From Lysobacter sp036697405 (GTDB lineage: Bacteria > Pseudomonadota > Gammaproteobacteria > Xanthomonadales > Xanthomonadaceae): a stretch of 64,000 nucleotides of DNA. Each line of letters begins with the position of its first letter. Within the stretch, counting starts at the first letter, position 1. Below the pieces are notes generated by a model that saw nothing but the letters and a program-made list of their open reading frames with translations, had not been told where the DNA came from and ran no database searches. The stretch is taken from contig NZ_JBAHWA010000018.1 in the NCBI RefSeq assembly GCF_036697405.1, forward strand, positions 1-64,000, read 5' to 3'. This document shows positions 1 through 9,600 of the stretch, piece by piece. Position numbers and translations under genes: made by a program.

Positions 1-60
1 CCGGGATTTTTCGAATGGACATCCTTGTCCATTCGAAAAACGGCGCGCGTCCTGCGCGCC
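1..60. repeat. Two adjacent perfect hairpins
   Basis: A 14-bp perfect inverted repeat (7-20 with 27-40, 6-nt loop) is followed at once by a GC-only 7-bp hairpin (42-48 with 54-60). The first stem starts and ends in runs of T and A, so it could stop transcription in either direction. The gene it would serve is off the left edge. From here to 359 no gene can be supported. Confidence 0.5.
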
Positions 61-116
61 GCCCTTCGGGTCTACGGCTGCTCGCGTGGGTGCGGGGCTA
101 TGGGTTCCAATGCCGG

Positions 117-164
117 GGCAACGGCAACGGCAACGGCAACAGCAACAGCAACGGCGACGGCGAC
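117..164. repeat. Hexanucleotide tandem repeat
   Basis: Eight consecutive hexamers: four GGCAAC, two AGCAAC and two GGCGAC. The array lies in a gene-free stretch (61-308). A 6-bp unit keeps reading frame, but no convincing coding frame runs through it. Slippage of the array between strains is likely, inferred from its structure only. Confidence 0.7.
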
Positions 165-196
165 GCGGCTACTGGTGCGCTGCCGTGAACGACGTC

Positions 197-240
197 GGCC
201 GTAGGATGTGGTGAGCCGCAGGCGAACCGCATCGTCGCGG
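197..240 (+). repeat. Dispersed GTAGGATG/GAACCGCATC repeat, copy 1
   Basis: Contains GGCCGTAGGATGTGGTGAGC followed by cgcaggcgaaccgcatc. A near-identical copy occurs at 31428-31470, and an inverted copy lies within 56133-56218. All three are intergenic. This is a genome-dispersed intergenic family rather than part of a gene. Confidence 0.7.
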
Positions 241-308
241 GGTTACGGAACGCTGCGAGAGTACGGTTGCCGTTGCGGCTTCGGCCTTGTCATCGGTCGA
301 GCCAAAAC

Positions 309-335
309 AAAAGCCCGGCGCGAGGCCGGGCTTTT
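309..335 (-). terminator. Rho-independent terminator of the NatAB-like operon
   Basis: An 11-bp perfect stem (309-319 with 325-335) closes a 5-nt GCGAG loop. It lies just past the 3' end of the minus-strand ABC permease gene. On the minus strand the stem is followed by a T-rich stretch (complement of 304-310). The stem is AAAAGCCCGGC paired with its complement. Confidence 0.85.
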
Positions 336-358
336 GCGTACCTGCCGAGCCGAAAGGC

Positions 359-1546
359 TCAGCCCGAGATCGCCAAGCGCTCGTTGTGGTAACGGCGCAC
401 CGCGGCGAACCACAGCACCGCGGCCAGGGCGAAGCCGGCGGCCAGGTAGACCATCCACACCTGCGGCGCGATGAACTCGCCGCGGATCACCTTCAGCAGC
501 AGCTGGTTCTGGGCCAGGAACGGCACGGTGAACTGCCACAGCTGGGTCTTGAGCGGATTCACCATCAAGATGACGGTCGGCACCATCGGCATCAGCATCA
601 GCCAGGTCATGTGGCTCTGCGCTTCCTTGATGCTCTTGGCGCCCGCGGCCAGATAGGTCAGCAGGGCGGTGCCGATGAACAGCATCGGCAGCAGGATCAG
701 CAGCATCTTGCCGATGGCCATGAAGCTCACGTCCAGCATCCGCGTGCTGCCGCTGCCCATCTGCGCGCTGAGCTTGAACGCCAGCAAGGTCAGCAACAGC
801 GAGGTGAAGCCCAGCACGCAGGCCGCCGCGATCTTGCCGCTGACGATGGAGCCGCGCGAGGCCGGCGTGGCCAGCAGCGGTTCCAGCGACTGGCGTTCGC
901 GCTCGCCCGCGGTGGCGTCCAGGATCAGGGCGGCGCCGCCGATGAAGGACGAGAAGATCAGCAGGTAGGGCAGCATGAAGGACAGCATCAGGCCGCGCTT
1001 GGCTTCCGGCGTGGCCAGGTCGCGGGTGCCGATGTTGACCGGCCGCGCGATGGTCGGCGACAGGCCGCGCGCGAGCAGGCGCAGGGCGCCGACCTGTTGG
1101 CTGTAGCTCTCCAGGGCGTTGCGCAGGCGCGCGCTGGGGATCTCGGCGTCGCGGCGGGTCGTGTCCTGCACGATCTCCACCTGCGCCGGCTGTCCCTCCT
1201 TCCACTGCTTGCCGTACTCGGCGCCGATCTGCAGGGCGACGTCGACGTCCTGGCGCGCGATCGCCTGGTCCAGGTCGGCCGGCGGCTGGGTCGCGACGAT
1301 GCCGCGCGTGGCCAGGTAGGCGATCAGGTTGGGCGCGCGTTCGGCGCCGAGCACCGGCACCTCCAGGGTCTTGTCGAGCTGGGTCTTGGCGCGCTTTTCG
1401 GCCAACGAGCCCATGCCCAGCATCAGCACCGGGTACAGCAGCGGGCCCAGCAGCAGGGCCAGGGCGAGGGTGCGGCGGTCGCGGCCGATATCGCGCAATT
1501 CCTTGCGCACCACGGCCCAGATGGCGGAGAACCAGGAAGTCTTCAT
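359..1546 (-). CDS. ABC-2 type exporter permease, NatB-like
   Basis: Predicted inner-membrane permease of 395 residues that would pair with the ATPase encoded just upstream. One membrane segment lies near residues 27-46, then a large extracytoplasmic domain (about 47-186), then a bundle of five or six helices from 187 to 383. The motif ERERQSLEPLLATP (215-228) is characteristic of NatB/ABC-2 permeases. The start is the ATG at 1546, whose ATGA overlaps the stop of the ATPase gene, so the two are translationally coupled. Family members export Na+, peptides or drugs; the substrate cannot be read from sequence. A strong terminator follows the gene. Confidence 0.88.
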   Translation of the reverse strand: MKTSWFSAIWAVVRKELRDIGRDRRTLALALLLGPLLYPVLMLGMGSLAEKRAKTQLDKTLEVPVLGAERAPNLIAYLATRGIVATQPPADLDQAIARQDVDVALQIGAEYGKQWKEGQPAQVEIVQDTTRRDAEIPSARLRNALESYSQQVGALRLLARGLSPTIARPVNIGTRDLATPEAKRGLMLSFMLPYLLIFSSFIGGAALILDATAGERERQSLEPLLATPASRGSIVSGKIAAACVLGFTSLLLTLLAFKLSAQMGSGSTRMLDVSFMAIGKMLLILLPMLFIGTALLTYLAAGAKSIKEAQSHMTWLMLMPMVPTVILMVNPLKTQLWQFTVPFLAQNQLLLKVIRGEFIAPQVWMVYLAAGFALAAVLWFAAVRRYHNERLAISG

Positions 1547-2289
1547 GCGTGCAGGCCCTCGTCGCTGCCGATCGCGCGCACGAAGGCGTCCTCGAGATTG
1601 GATTCGCCGGTCTGCGCGCGCAACTCGTCGGCGGTGCCGGAGGCGACCACCTTGCCCTTGGCCACGATCACGATGCGATCGCAGAGCGCGGCCACCTCCT
1701 GCATGATGTGGCTGGAGAAGATCACGCAACGGCCTTCGTCGCGCAGCTGCTTGAGGAAGCCGCGCATCGCGCGCGTGGTCATCACGTCCAGGCCGTTGGT
1801 GGGTTCGTCCAGGATCACGTTGCGCGGGTCGTGGATCAGGGCGCGCGCGATCGCGGTCTTGGTGCGCTGGCCCTGCGAGAAGCCTTCGGTCTGGCGGTCG
1901 AGGATGTCGCCCATGTCCAATGCCGCGGCCAGGGTGCGCGTGCGCTCGGCGATCGCCGAGCGCGACATGCCGTGCAGCTCGCCGAAGTAGGCGATGTTCT
2001 CGCGCGCGGTCAGGCGCTTGTACACGCCGCGCGCGTCGGGCAGCACGCCCAGCGCGCGCCGCACGGTGGCCGGATCGCGGCGCGCATCGACGCCGTCGAC
2101 CTGGATGTCGCCGCGGTCGGGCTGCATCAGGGTGTAGAGCATGCGCAGGGTGGTGGTCTTGCCGGCGCCGTTGGGACCGAGCAGGCCGGTGATCTGGCCG
2201 TCGCGGGCTTCGAAATCGACGCCCTCGACGGCGTGGACCACGCCGGTCTTGGTCTTGAAACTCTTGTGCAGATCGTTAGCGATGATCAT
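1543..2289 (-). CDS. ABC exporter ATP-binding protein, NatA-like
   Basis: Cytoplasmic ATPase of 248 residues that would power the downstream permease. Walker A GPNGAGKTT is at 38-46, the signature FSQGQ at 137-141, Walker B VILDEP at 158-163 and the switch His at 194. The signature has Gln where many have Gly, which is usual in NatA/CcmA-like proteins. I chose the ATG at 2289 (protein starting MIIANDL) because longer frames run into an intergenic repeat. No substrate is evident. The gene is probably the first of a two-gene operon. Confidence 0.9.
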   Translation of the reverse strand: MIIANDLHKSFKTKTGVVHAVEGVDFEARDGQITGLLGPNGAGKTTTLRMLYTLMQPDRGDIQVDGVDARRDPATVRRALGVLPDARGVYKRLTARENIAYFGELHGMSRSAIAERTRTLAAALDMGDILDRQTEGFSQGQRTKTAIARALIHDPRNVILDEPTNGLDVMTTRAMRGFLKQLRDEGRCVIFSSHIMQEVAALCDRIVIVAKGKVVASGTADELRAQTGESNLEDAFVRAIGSDEGLHA

Positions 2290-2299
2290 GGCTTCGCCC

Positions 2300-2390
2300 G
2301 GGATTGGGGAGTAGGGATTCGGGATTCGCAAAAGCGGAGAGGATCGAGGGAGGGCTTCTACGAATCCCCAATCCCCAATCTCCAATCCCG
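2300..2390. repeat. GGGATTGGGGA-type imperfect inverted repeat
   Basis: The left arm (2300-2328, variants of GGGATTGGGGAGTAGGGATT) is roughly complementary to the right arm (2361-2390, variants of CGAATCCCCAATCCCCAATC). It fills the gap between two minus-strand genes. Similar GGGATTCGGGATT elements are, to my knowledge, common in xanthomonad intergenic regions. It may fold in mRNA; no gene is seen in it. Confidence 0.65.
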
Positions 2391-2394
2391 GCCT

Positions 2395-3912
2395 TCACGG
2401 CTCCCACCCATTGAACGAGACGAACGGCGGCACGTAGCCCAGCGAGTCCAGGCACTTGGCGTCGAGCTGCTTGGCGTCGGCGCTTTCCAGGAACTGGCCC
2501 AGCAGCTTGGGCATGCAGCCGGAGGCGAAGCTGCCGTGGCCCTGGCCGCGCAGCACCAGGTGGCGGCCGTTGGGCAGGCCCTTGAGCACCTGCTCGCCGT
2601 AGCGCGGCGGCGTCACCGGGTCGAACTCGCCCGACAGCAGCAGGGTCGGCAGCGCCGACTTGAACGGTGCGTGGAAATCGGCCGGGCGCTTGCCGGTCGG
2701 CCAGGCCTTGCACTGCGCGACCAGCACCGTGGACAGATCGCCGCCCATCACCGTGTCGGCGTCGGCCGGATCCTCCTTCAGCAGGTCCGCGTCCTCGGCG
2801 CAGATCACCGACAGCTGCATGCCGTGCATGATCTGCTCGCTGACCTGGCCCTGGATCATCTGCGCCAGCGACATCAGCGGCGCGTAGCGGCCTTGGTCGG
2901 CCTCGTTGAGCACCAACGGCAGCAGCGACGCGGCCTGCGGGGCGTAGGCGAACATGCGGGTGAGGCCGGCGACCGCGCCGGCGGTGGCCTTGTCGCGCTT
3001 GAGCTCGCCGGTGGTCGGGTCGCGGTACTCGACCTCGACCGGATGCTCCTTCAGGCGCGCCATCAGCTTGCGCAGCTGTTCGCGCGGATCGTCGCCGAAG
3101 CGCTGGCGACAGGCCGGCGTCTTGCGGCATTGCTCGAACTGCAGGGCCAGCGAGGCATCCAGATTGCGTGCGTGCTCGGAACCCAGCACCAGCTCGTTGG
3201 GGACCACGCCGTCGATCACCACCGCGCGGGTGTGCTGCGGATAACGCAGCGCGTACTGCTGCGCCACCCGGGTGCCGTAGGAACCGCCGACGACGTCGAT
3301 CTTGACCGCGCCCAGGGCGGCACGCACGCTGTCCAGATCGCGTACCGCGTCGCTGGTCGTGTAATAGCGCGGATCGGCCTGCAACTTGGCCGCGCAGTCG
3401 CCGGCGAACTTGACCGCGGCCTCGACGCCGCCGTTGTCGTCCTCCATCACCGCGCTCTCGCCCTTGGCGTTGCGGCAGATCAGCGGGTTCGACTCGCCGG
3501 TGCCGCGCTGGTCGATCAGCACCACGTGGCGATGCTTGCGCACTTCGCGGAAGGCCGAGTCCATCATCGGCCAGACTTCGGTCGCGGCTTGGCCGGGACC
3601 GCCGGCGAGGAAGAACACCGGGTCGGCGGCGATGTCGGATTCGTTGGTGGCCGGCAGCCAGGCGATGTTGAGCTGGACCTGCCGGCCCTTGGGCAGCGCC
3701 GGGTTCTCCGGCACGGCGTAGCGCGCGCACTGCGCGGCGATGCTGTCGGCCGCGAACGGGCTGGCCAGCGTGCAGGGCCGGAAGGCGATCCTGCCGTACA
3801 GGCGCTGACCGGCGCCGGCCTGGGCCGGATCCTCCGCGGCCGGGCCCTGGCCGCAGCCGGCCAACAGCAGGGCGGCCGCGAGCGCGGCCGTCAAAGTCTG
3901 GGTGATACGCAT
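2395..3912 (-). CDS. Alpha/beta-hydrolase lipoprotein, TAP/prolyl-aminopeptidase-like
   Basis: Predicted envelope-anchored peptidase of 505 residues. A signal peptide ends in the lipobox LAGC (lipidated Cys20). The GGPG motif at 104-107 and the nucleophile elbow GGSYGTR (Ser211) match the tripeptidyl/prolyl aminopeptidase branch. Near the C-terminus, SGEFDPVTPP and GQGHGSF supply the catalytic Asp and His, in the region of the TAP-like C-terminal domain. Secreted relatives release N-terminal peptides or Pro residues from oligopeptides. It stands alone, separated from the ABC operon by a repeat. The start follows directly from the signal peptide. Confidence 0.88.
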   Translation of the reverse strand: MRITQTLTAALAAALLLAGCGQGPAAEDPAQAGAGQRLYGRIAFRPCTLASPFAADSIAAQCARYAVPENPALPKGRQVQLNIAWLPATNESDIAADPVFFLAGGPGQAATEVWPMMDSAFREVRKHRHVVLIDQRGTGESNPLICRNAKGESAVMEDDNGGVEAAVKFAGDCAAKLQADPRYYTTSDAVRDLDSVRAALGAVKIDVVGGSYGTRVAQQYALRYPQHTRAVVIDGVVPNELVLGSEHARNLDASLALQFEQCRKTPACRQRFGDDPREQLRKLMARLKEHPVEVEYRDPTTGELKRDKATAGAVAGLTRMFAYAPQAASLLPLVLNEADQGRYAPLMSLAQMIQGQVSEQIMHGMQLSVICAEDADLLKEDPADADTVMGGDLSTVLVAQCKAWPTGKRPADFHAPFKSALPTLLLSGEFDPVTPPRYGEQVLKGLPNGRHLVLRGQGHGSFASGCMPKLLGQFLESADAKQLDAKCLDSLGYVPPFVSFNGWEP

Positions 3913-4110
3913 GGATCCCTCTCGTCCTAAGGCGATGCGCCTTCAGGATGACAGACTGGAGCGGGCGGAAAAATGTGACCGAGGGGCATTGCGGTCCGGT
4001 CGAACCCGACTTTGGATACGAGCGGCCCGCGCCGCGACCGCGAAATCCGTTCGCCGGCGCCTGCCGCGCGCCGGCTCTGCGAGGTTGGCGATGCGATCTG
4101 CGGTGCCCCG

Positions 4111-4135
4111 CGATCGCGGCTTACGCCGCCCCCAC
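4111..4135. repeat. TCGCGGCTTACGCCGC repeat, single copy
   Basis: A copy of the intergenic family that also appears at 27404-27504, 35230-35433 and 54086-54109. It lies in the 250-bp spacer between two minus-strand genes. Otherwise 3913-4162 holds nothing recognisable. Confidence 0.6.
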
Positions 4136-4162
4136 GGGGAGGCCGCGCCGCGTCGTCCGGCA

Positions 4163-4585
4163 TTACATATCCGGTCCCGCAGCCGCGCGGGGATCGTCGA
4201 TCTCATCGCTCTCGCCGCCTTCGCGCGCGGACTTGGCCAGCGCCTGATAGCGGTTGCGGTAGCGGTCCAGCGCGATCTCGTCCAGTTCCTCCAGGTCCAG
4301 CAGCGCGTTGTGGGCGTCGCGAGTGGCCCGGATCAGCTCGTCGAGTTTGATCTGCATGGCCTCGGTGTCGCGGTTCTGGGTGTTCTGGATCAGGAACACC
4401 ATCAGGAAGGTGATGATGGTGGTGCCGGTGTTGATCACCAACTGCCAGGTGTCGCTGAAATCGAACAAGGGCCCGGACGCCAGCCAGACCAGGACCAGGC
4501 CGGTGGCGAGAGCGAAGCACAAGGGCCGCCCGGTGAAGCGGGAGGCTGCCTTGGCGATACGGGTGAAACCGCTGCGCATGCTCAT
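4163..4585 (-). CDS. Low-affinity iron permease family protein
   Basis: A 140-residue membrane protein. Two adjacent hydrophobic helices (roughly 20-41 and 47-65), joined by a short turn containing FDFSDTWQ, are followed by an Asn/Thr-rich stretch (LIQNTQNRDTEAMQIKLDEL) and a charged helical tail. This is the pattern of the bacterial 'low affinity iron permease' family, whose transport role is inferred from fungal proteins and not firmly established. The start at 4585 (MSMRSGF) is preferred over longer frames because the extension is Pro/Arg-rich and non-conserved in appearance. It has no operon partners. Confidence 0.8.
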   Translation of the reverse strand: MSMRSGFTRIAKAASRFTGRPLCFALATGLVLVWLASGPLFDFSDTWQLVINTGTTIITFLMVFLIQNTQNRDTEAMQIKLDELIRATRDAHNALLDLEELDEIALDRYRNRYQALAKSAREGGESDEIDDPRAAAGPDM

Positions 4586-4864
4586 GGCGGATACCGCTGC
4601 TGGGAAGCGGCCATGGTGGGGCGGGCCATGTCGAGCCCGAGTGCAGGGACGCAGGGCAAGCACGGACTGGCGCAAAGCGGGCAAGACCGTCCCGGCCCCG
4701 CCAACAATCTGAATCGGGTGTGATACTGTCCGCGAAATCGACGGTACCCGAAGGTGGGCTGCGATCCGCTCGGCGGGTCGGGGCGGTCCGGTCGGACTCG
4801 TGCCTGTCGAACGATTTACCTAGTACTCGGCGGTCTGGACGATAGCTGACAGGAAAAGCACAGG

Positions 4865-5893
4865 ATGTGGCAGCGCGCATGCGGCGGTGGTTGGCTACGG
4901 CCGACAATGATGATGTTGGCGATTGCGATGCTGGGCGGCTGCAGCGCGCCCGCGCAACCGCTGCCCCCGGTGGTGACGGACTATGGCCTGGGCCCCGACA
5001 AATGGGCCACGGCATGGTTGATGGCCCGCCATGCCGAGCCTGGGGCCGAACTGGTCGTGGTGCCGCAGGGCCAAGCCCTGCCGAAGGGCGTCGCATTCGA
5101 CGTGCCGTCCTCGCCGCTGAGGCGCGAGCGCGATCATGCCGCGTTCCAGGCCGTGATCGACCATTATCGATTGACCGACCCGGCGCTGGCGCGGATGGCG
5201 CAGATCGTCCGCGACATCGAGGTCAACTATTGGGGAGCGCCCGACACCGCGGAATCGCCCGCGATCGAGCACGCGTTCCGCGAGCTGCAGCAACGCCACG
5301 GACGTTACTCGGTGGCGCCCGCGTGCTACCTCGCGTTCTTCGACAAGATCTACGCGCGGCTGCGATCCTCGCCGGAAGCCGCCCCGACGCTGGACGCCGA
5401 TGCCTTGCACGTGGATTGCCATGCATTGGCCAGCCAACAGGCGCAGGGCCCCCTGGTGCCCGAACTGTCGATCGCGACGCTCATGGCGGAGATGAAAGCC
5501 GGCCGCACCGTACGCTTCGTCGACGTGCGTGAACCCGAGGAGTTCGTCGAGTCGCATATCCCCGGGGCGCTGAACATCCAACTGCGATCGCTGGACGAGG
5601 GCGCTCTCGCCAAGCTGCGCGGCGCCGACTACGTCGTGAGCTACTGCATCAAGGATTTTCGCGGGTTCGAGATGGCGCGGTCCTTGCGCGATGCGGGAAT
5701 TCCCAACGCCGTGATTCTCAACCCGTACGGCACCAAGGGCTGGATCGCCGAAGGGCTGCCGACGACGGGGGCGAAGGCCCTGGCGGCGGACGAGGCGCGC
5801 AACCGGCTGGGCGAATGCGTGAGGTCGCCCGAGACCTGCAAGGCGGCCTGGCAGCCGTCGCCGGCCAAGGCGATGCGGGAGGCGAGCAAATGA
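4865..5893 (+). CDS. Chromate-resistance (ChrB C-terminal) domain fused to rhodanese, lipoprotein
   Basis: A 342-residue lipoprotein (lipobox LGGC, Cys26) with two domains. Residues 40-170 match the ChrB C-terminal/'chromate resistance exported protein' pattern (ATAWLMARHAEPGAELVVVP, then GVAFDVPSS, then DPALARMAQIVRDIE). Residues 200-300 form a rhodanese domain with FVDVREPEEFVESHIPGA and a loop beginning at Cys261 (CIKDFRG) as candidate catalytic cysteine. The lipobox places both in the periplasm or outer envelope. The start has an upstream CAGGAAAAG. The stop overlaps the next start (ATGA), so it is coupled to the ferric-reductase-like gene. Sulfur or metal redox in the envelope is a reasonable inference; the true substrate is unknown. 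Confidence 0.75.
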   Translation: MWQRACGGGWLRPTMMMLAIAMLGGCSAPAQPLPPVVTDYGLGPDKWATAWLMARHAEPGAELVVVPQGQALPKGVAFDVPSSPLRRERDHAAFQAVIDHYRLTDPALARMAQIVRDIEVNYWGAPDTAESPAIEHAFRELQQRHGRYSVAPACYLAFFDKIYARLRSSPEAAPTLDADALHVDCHALASQQAQGPLVPELSIATLMAEMKAGRTVRFVDVREPEEFVESHIPGALNIQLRSLDEGALAKLRGADYVVSYCIKDFRGFEMARSLRDAGIPNAVILNPYGTKGWIAEGLPTTGAKALAADEARNRLGECVRSPETCKAAWQPSPAKAMREASK

Positions 5894-6552
5894 GCGCGGT
5901 CCTGCCGACGAACCGCGTTCGCGCGCTGGCATTGCTGTCGCTGTGCTGCGCGCCGGTGATCGTCTGGACCATGACGGTCAACGACCCCATGGCTTATGTC
6001 CGGTGGGGCGGGCTGCCTCCGGGCCAGCAGTGGTACCTGGCCGCGAAGCTGGCCGGCCTGCTCGGGTTCTGCCTGTTCTGGGCGCAGTGCGTGCTCGCGC
6101 TCGCGCGGCATGTCGCACCGCTATCGAAATGGTTCGCCGGCGACATGCGTTGGCATCGCAAGCTGGGCCTCGTCACCGCCTCGCTGGTGCTTGCGCACGT
6201 GGTCCTGTTCGTCGTGGCGGCATCGCTCAGGACGGGACAGCCCGCCTGGGATCTGTTGCTGCCGGATTTCACGCACGGATACTACCGATCCCGCATCGCG
6301 CTGGGCGCGGCGGCGCTGTGGCTGCTCTGCCTGACCGTCTTCGCGGGATGGAGGACGATGCGCGGCGCCAAGCGCTGGAAGCTCGTCCACCTGTTGTGGC
6401 CCGTCGTATTCGGCCTGGCGTTCTGGCATGCCTTCACCATCGGCACCGAATCGCGCTATGGCGCGATGCGCGGCGTGATGCTGGTTCTGCTGGCCGCCAT
6501 CATCGTCATCGCAGCGCTGCGAAGTTGGCGGGCGCTGCGCCGGAACGCGTGA
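5890..6552 (+). CDS. Ferric-reductase-like transmembrane protein
   Basis: A 220-residue integral membrane protein with about six helices. Histidines placed to bind b-type heme are seen at 89 (RWHRKLG), 103 (LAHVVLF), 167 (KLVHLLW) and 180 (FWHAFTIG). This is the ferric-reductase-like/cytochrome b561-type transmembrane domain without a flavin or NAD(P)H domain, as in MsrQ-like heme proteins. The ATG at 5890 overlaps the preceding stop by 4 nt, with GGAGG about 7 nt upstream. It probably passes electrons across the inner membrane to the coupled rhodanese lipoprotein; this partnership is inferred from coupling alone. Confidence 0.78.
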   Translation: MSAVLPTNRVRALALLSLCCAPVIVWTMTVNDPMAYVRWGGLPPGQQWYLAAKLAGLLGFCLFWAQCVLALARHVAPLSKWFAGDMRWHRKLGLVTASLVLAHVVLFVVAASLRTGQPAWDLLLPDFTHGYYRSRIALGAAALWLLCLTVFAGWRTMRGAKRWKLVHLLWPVVFGLAFWHAFTIGTESRYGAMRGVMLVLLAAIIVIAALRSWRALRRNA

Positions 6553-6589
6553 GCTTGTTGGGACGGTAGGAAATCGGATTTCAACCGCA

Positions 6590-6607
6590 GGCGGACCGGG
6601 GTCCGCC
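6590..6607. promoter_or_regulatory. Perfect hairpin upstream of the beta-helix gene
   Basis: GGCGGACC and GGTCCGCC flank a 2-nt centre. It lies 20 nt before the start of the beta-helix gene and just upstream of its AAAGGA ribosome-binding site. It could be a protein-binding palindrome or a weak terminator of the preceding pair, though no T-run follows. Confidence 0.4.
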
Positions 6608-6627
6608 TCATCGCAAAGGAAACGCGC

Positions 6628-9600
6628 ATGACGGCCGAGACGAATCATCGCAGCGGGACTGCGTTGGACGCGAAACTGAGCCGACGTCGATTCGTGATCG
6701 TGGCGACCGTCGTGCTCCTGTTCGCCGCACTGCTGAACGTATCCGCGACGCGGGGCGCGGACGACGAACTGCAGCTGTATCCATTGTCGGCCGCGAACTA
6801 TGGGCGGGTATTGCGCGTGTCCGGCCTCGCCGAGCCGGGCCAGCGTGTCCGCATCGAAGTCGATGGCGCGGCCGCGGGCAGGACGGTTGCGAACGAGAGC
6901 GGCGACTTCGTGGTCCTGCTCACGCCGTCGCGGGGCGAGCATCTGGTGCAGGCCGTCGAGGACGGCAAGCACCTGTATCCGGCGCGTTCGGATGTCTTTC
7001 GCATTCGCCATGATCCACCGCCCGAGCTCGGCCCCATGCGTGCGCAGCGCGCGGCGGTATCGGGCGAGGTCAGCGCGGCTACCGCGGCGCCCGCGATCGA
7101 CCCGCCGGCGGCGACCAGCACGACCAATCCGGCGACGCTGACGGGCACCGCCCCGGCCGGCTCGGAGGTCAGTCTCTTCGTGAACGGCCGATACACCCGC
7201 AAGTTCCTGGCCACGACGGGTGGGACGTTCTCGGCATGGGTGCCGCTGGAGGACGGCCCCAACAGCATTTACGCGATCGCGGACGACGGCTCGGGCGCGA
7301 GTCCGGCCTCCAATACCGTGGAGATCGCTTATACGAACAGCCTGCCGCGCAGCTACGGCGCGACCACGATCAGCACGCCGACCGTATGGACGGCAGGCGA
7401 CGGAACGCCCTATACCCTGAGCGGCGATCTGGTGATATCGGCCACAGGCGCGCTGTGGGTGCAGCCGGGCGTGACCGTGCAGATCGCCGGCAACTACAAG
7501 ATCAAGGTCGAGACCAACGGCGAACTGGCGCTGCGCGGCACGTCCGGCGCGCACGTCCGTTTACGCCCGGCCACGACCGCATGCACCGATACCACGCCGC
7601 GCCGCAGCGACTGGCAGGGCATCGAGGTGCTCGGCGGGGTTCCCGCCAATGCGTTCGGCCGCGCATCGGCCGAATACGCCGATATCTACTGCGCCAGCAT
7701 CGGCGTCTCGTTCAACGGCGGCACGGGATCCTTGCGGGACTCCCGCTTCCTCAACAGCTCCAGCGGCATCAGCACCCGCGCGGCGACGGCCGCGGCCCTG
7801 ATCGCCCCGCTGATCGCAGGCGGCAACACGCTGCAGGGCAATACCTACGGCGTGTATGTCGACATCAACAGCCGGCCGTCGATCAGCGGCGGCAATCTGA
7901 TCTCGGCGAACAATTACGGAATTCTCGTCGATGGTGGGAGCGTCGGTCAGGATCCGCGGCCGATCGTCAACGGCAACAGCTTGTACGGAAATTCGGTCAG
8001 CAACTACTACGCGCAATCGTTCGGCGATGGGGCCGGCATCGTGCTCGACGCGCGCGGCAACTGGTGGGGTTCGACCGATCCCTCCGCCATCGCCGCGACG
8101 ATCCGCGATCGAAAAAACAGTACATCGGCGCCCTATGTCGATTTCTCCGGCTACCTGGGCGGCGCGGGTGGGACACCCGCGTCGACCGACGTTCCGCTGG
8201 TCGGGCCCATCAACGCCGACGCCACCCTGGCGCCCGGCAGCTATCTGATGATGGGCGACGTCACCGTGCCGGCCGGTGTTACCTGGACGCTGGCGCCGGG
8301 CGCGACGATCCGCTCGGTGGCCGGACGCAGGATCCGCGTGTCGGGAACCTTGCTTGCAATCGGCAGCCCGTCCCAGCGCGTGCACTTCACCTCGGCCAAT
8401 CCCTTTCCCGCGAAGGGCGATTGGTACGGCATCGAGATCATGGCCAATGCGGTTGCGCAGATCGATCGCGCGCGTATCGAGTACGCGGTGACGGGCGTGG
8501 ACTTCAACGGCGGCCAGGGTACGGTGTCGCGGTCGCTGATTCGCTTCTGTACCTATGGCGTTTACGCGCAGGCCGGCGGACATCCCACGATCCATCAGGG
8601 CAATCAGATCTCCCACAACGACTACGGAATCTATGCCTACAACGCCTTGCCGGTCGTCAATGGCAACGCCTTGTTCTCCAACGCGCCATACAACTACTAC
8701 ACCCGCGGGTTCTCGACCCCGAAGCCGACCCTGGACGCCATCGGCAACTGGTGGGGAATCGCGACCGAGGCCGGCATCGCCGCCACCCTCTATACCGCAG
8801 GCACTTCGTCGACCACGGTCGACACCTCGGGCTATCTGCTATCGGAGCCTTTCGTGCCGGCCATGGTGTTGAGCGGATTCTCGATGAGCAGGCAGCAGGT
8901 TCGGCCGCTCATCGCTCCGGCGCCGGCGGAAGGCGTGTTCACGCTCAACCGCGGCGGCAACGTGACTTTCCGCGTGATGCGCGATGCCGACGGCGCGACC
9001 GTGCGGCAATGGACGCAAACCTATGCCGAGGCGGGGCAATACGCGTTCCAGTGGGACGGCCTCAACGACCAGGGCACCTCGGCCATGGGCGGACTCCATC
9101 GCATGCATTTGACCGCGACGGACGGCTTGGACCCGTATGTATTCGACGTGCGGATGCCCACGACGGTGATCGCGCCCAGCGGCAGCCTGAGCGGCGGCTT
9201 CAACCCTTACCTGAACGAGTTCTACAAGGCTTACCTGACCTATTCGCAATCGTCGCTCGCGTCCTTGCTGGTCACGCCGCAGGGAGGCACGCCGTTCTAC
9301 GCGTTCCAGGGTGTCCATTATCCGGCCGGCAGTCATTGGGTCCATTGGAACGGCCGTGGCCCCGACGGCACGCTCGTCACCGCAACGACCGCCACCTTCG
9401 CGACCGACGCGCAGGTGATGCGGGCCAACGGCGTCTATGTCTTCGAGCCCGCGATCGCCATCACCGGGACCGGCGCGGCTCCCAATATCGAGGTCAAATC
9501 CAATCCCTACCTGGTGACCCACAGCTTCGATCAGGCATCGAGCATCGTCTATCGCATCGATGCCGATGCCGTCGTGCGCGTTGCGATGCTGCCGCCGGGG

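Noticed and set aside
117..164. Hexanucleotide array as part of a repeat-protein gene
   Set aside because: No frame with a start, ribosome-binding site or sensible protein extends beyond the array.
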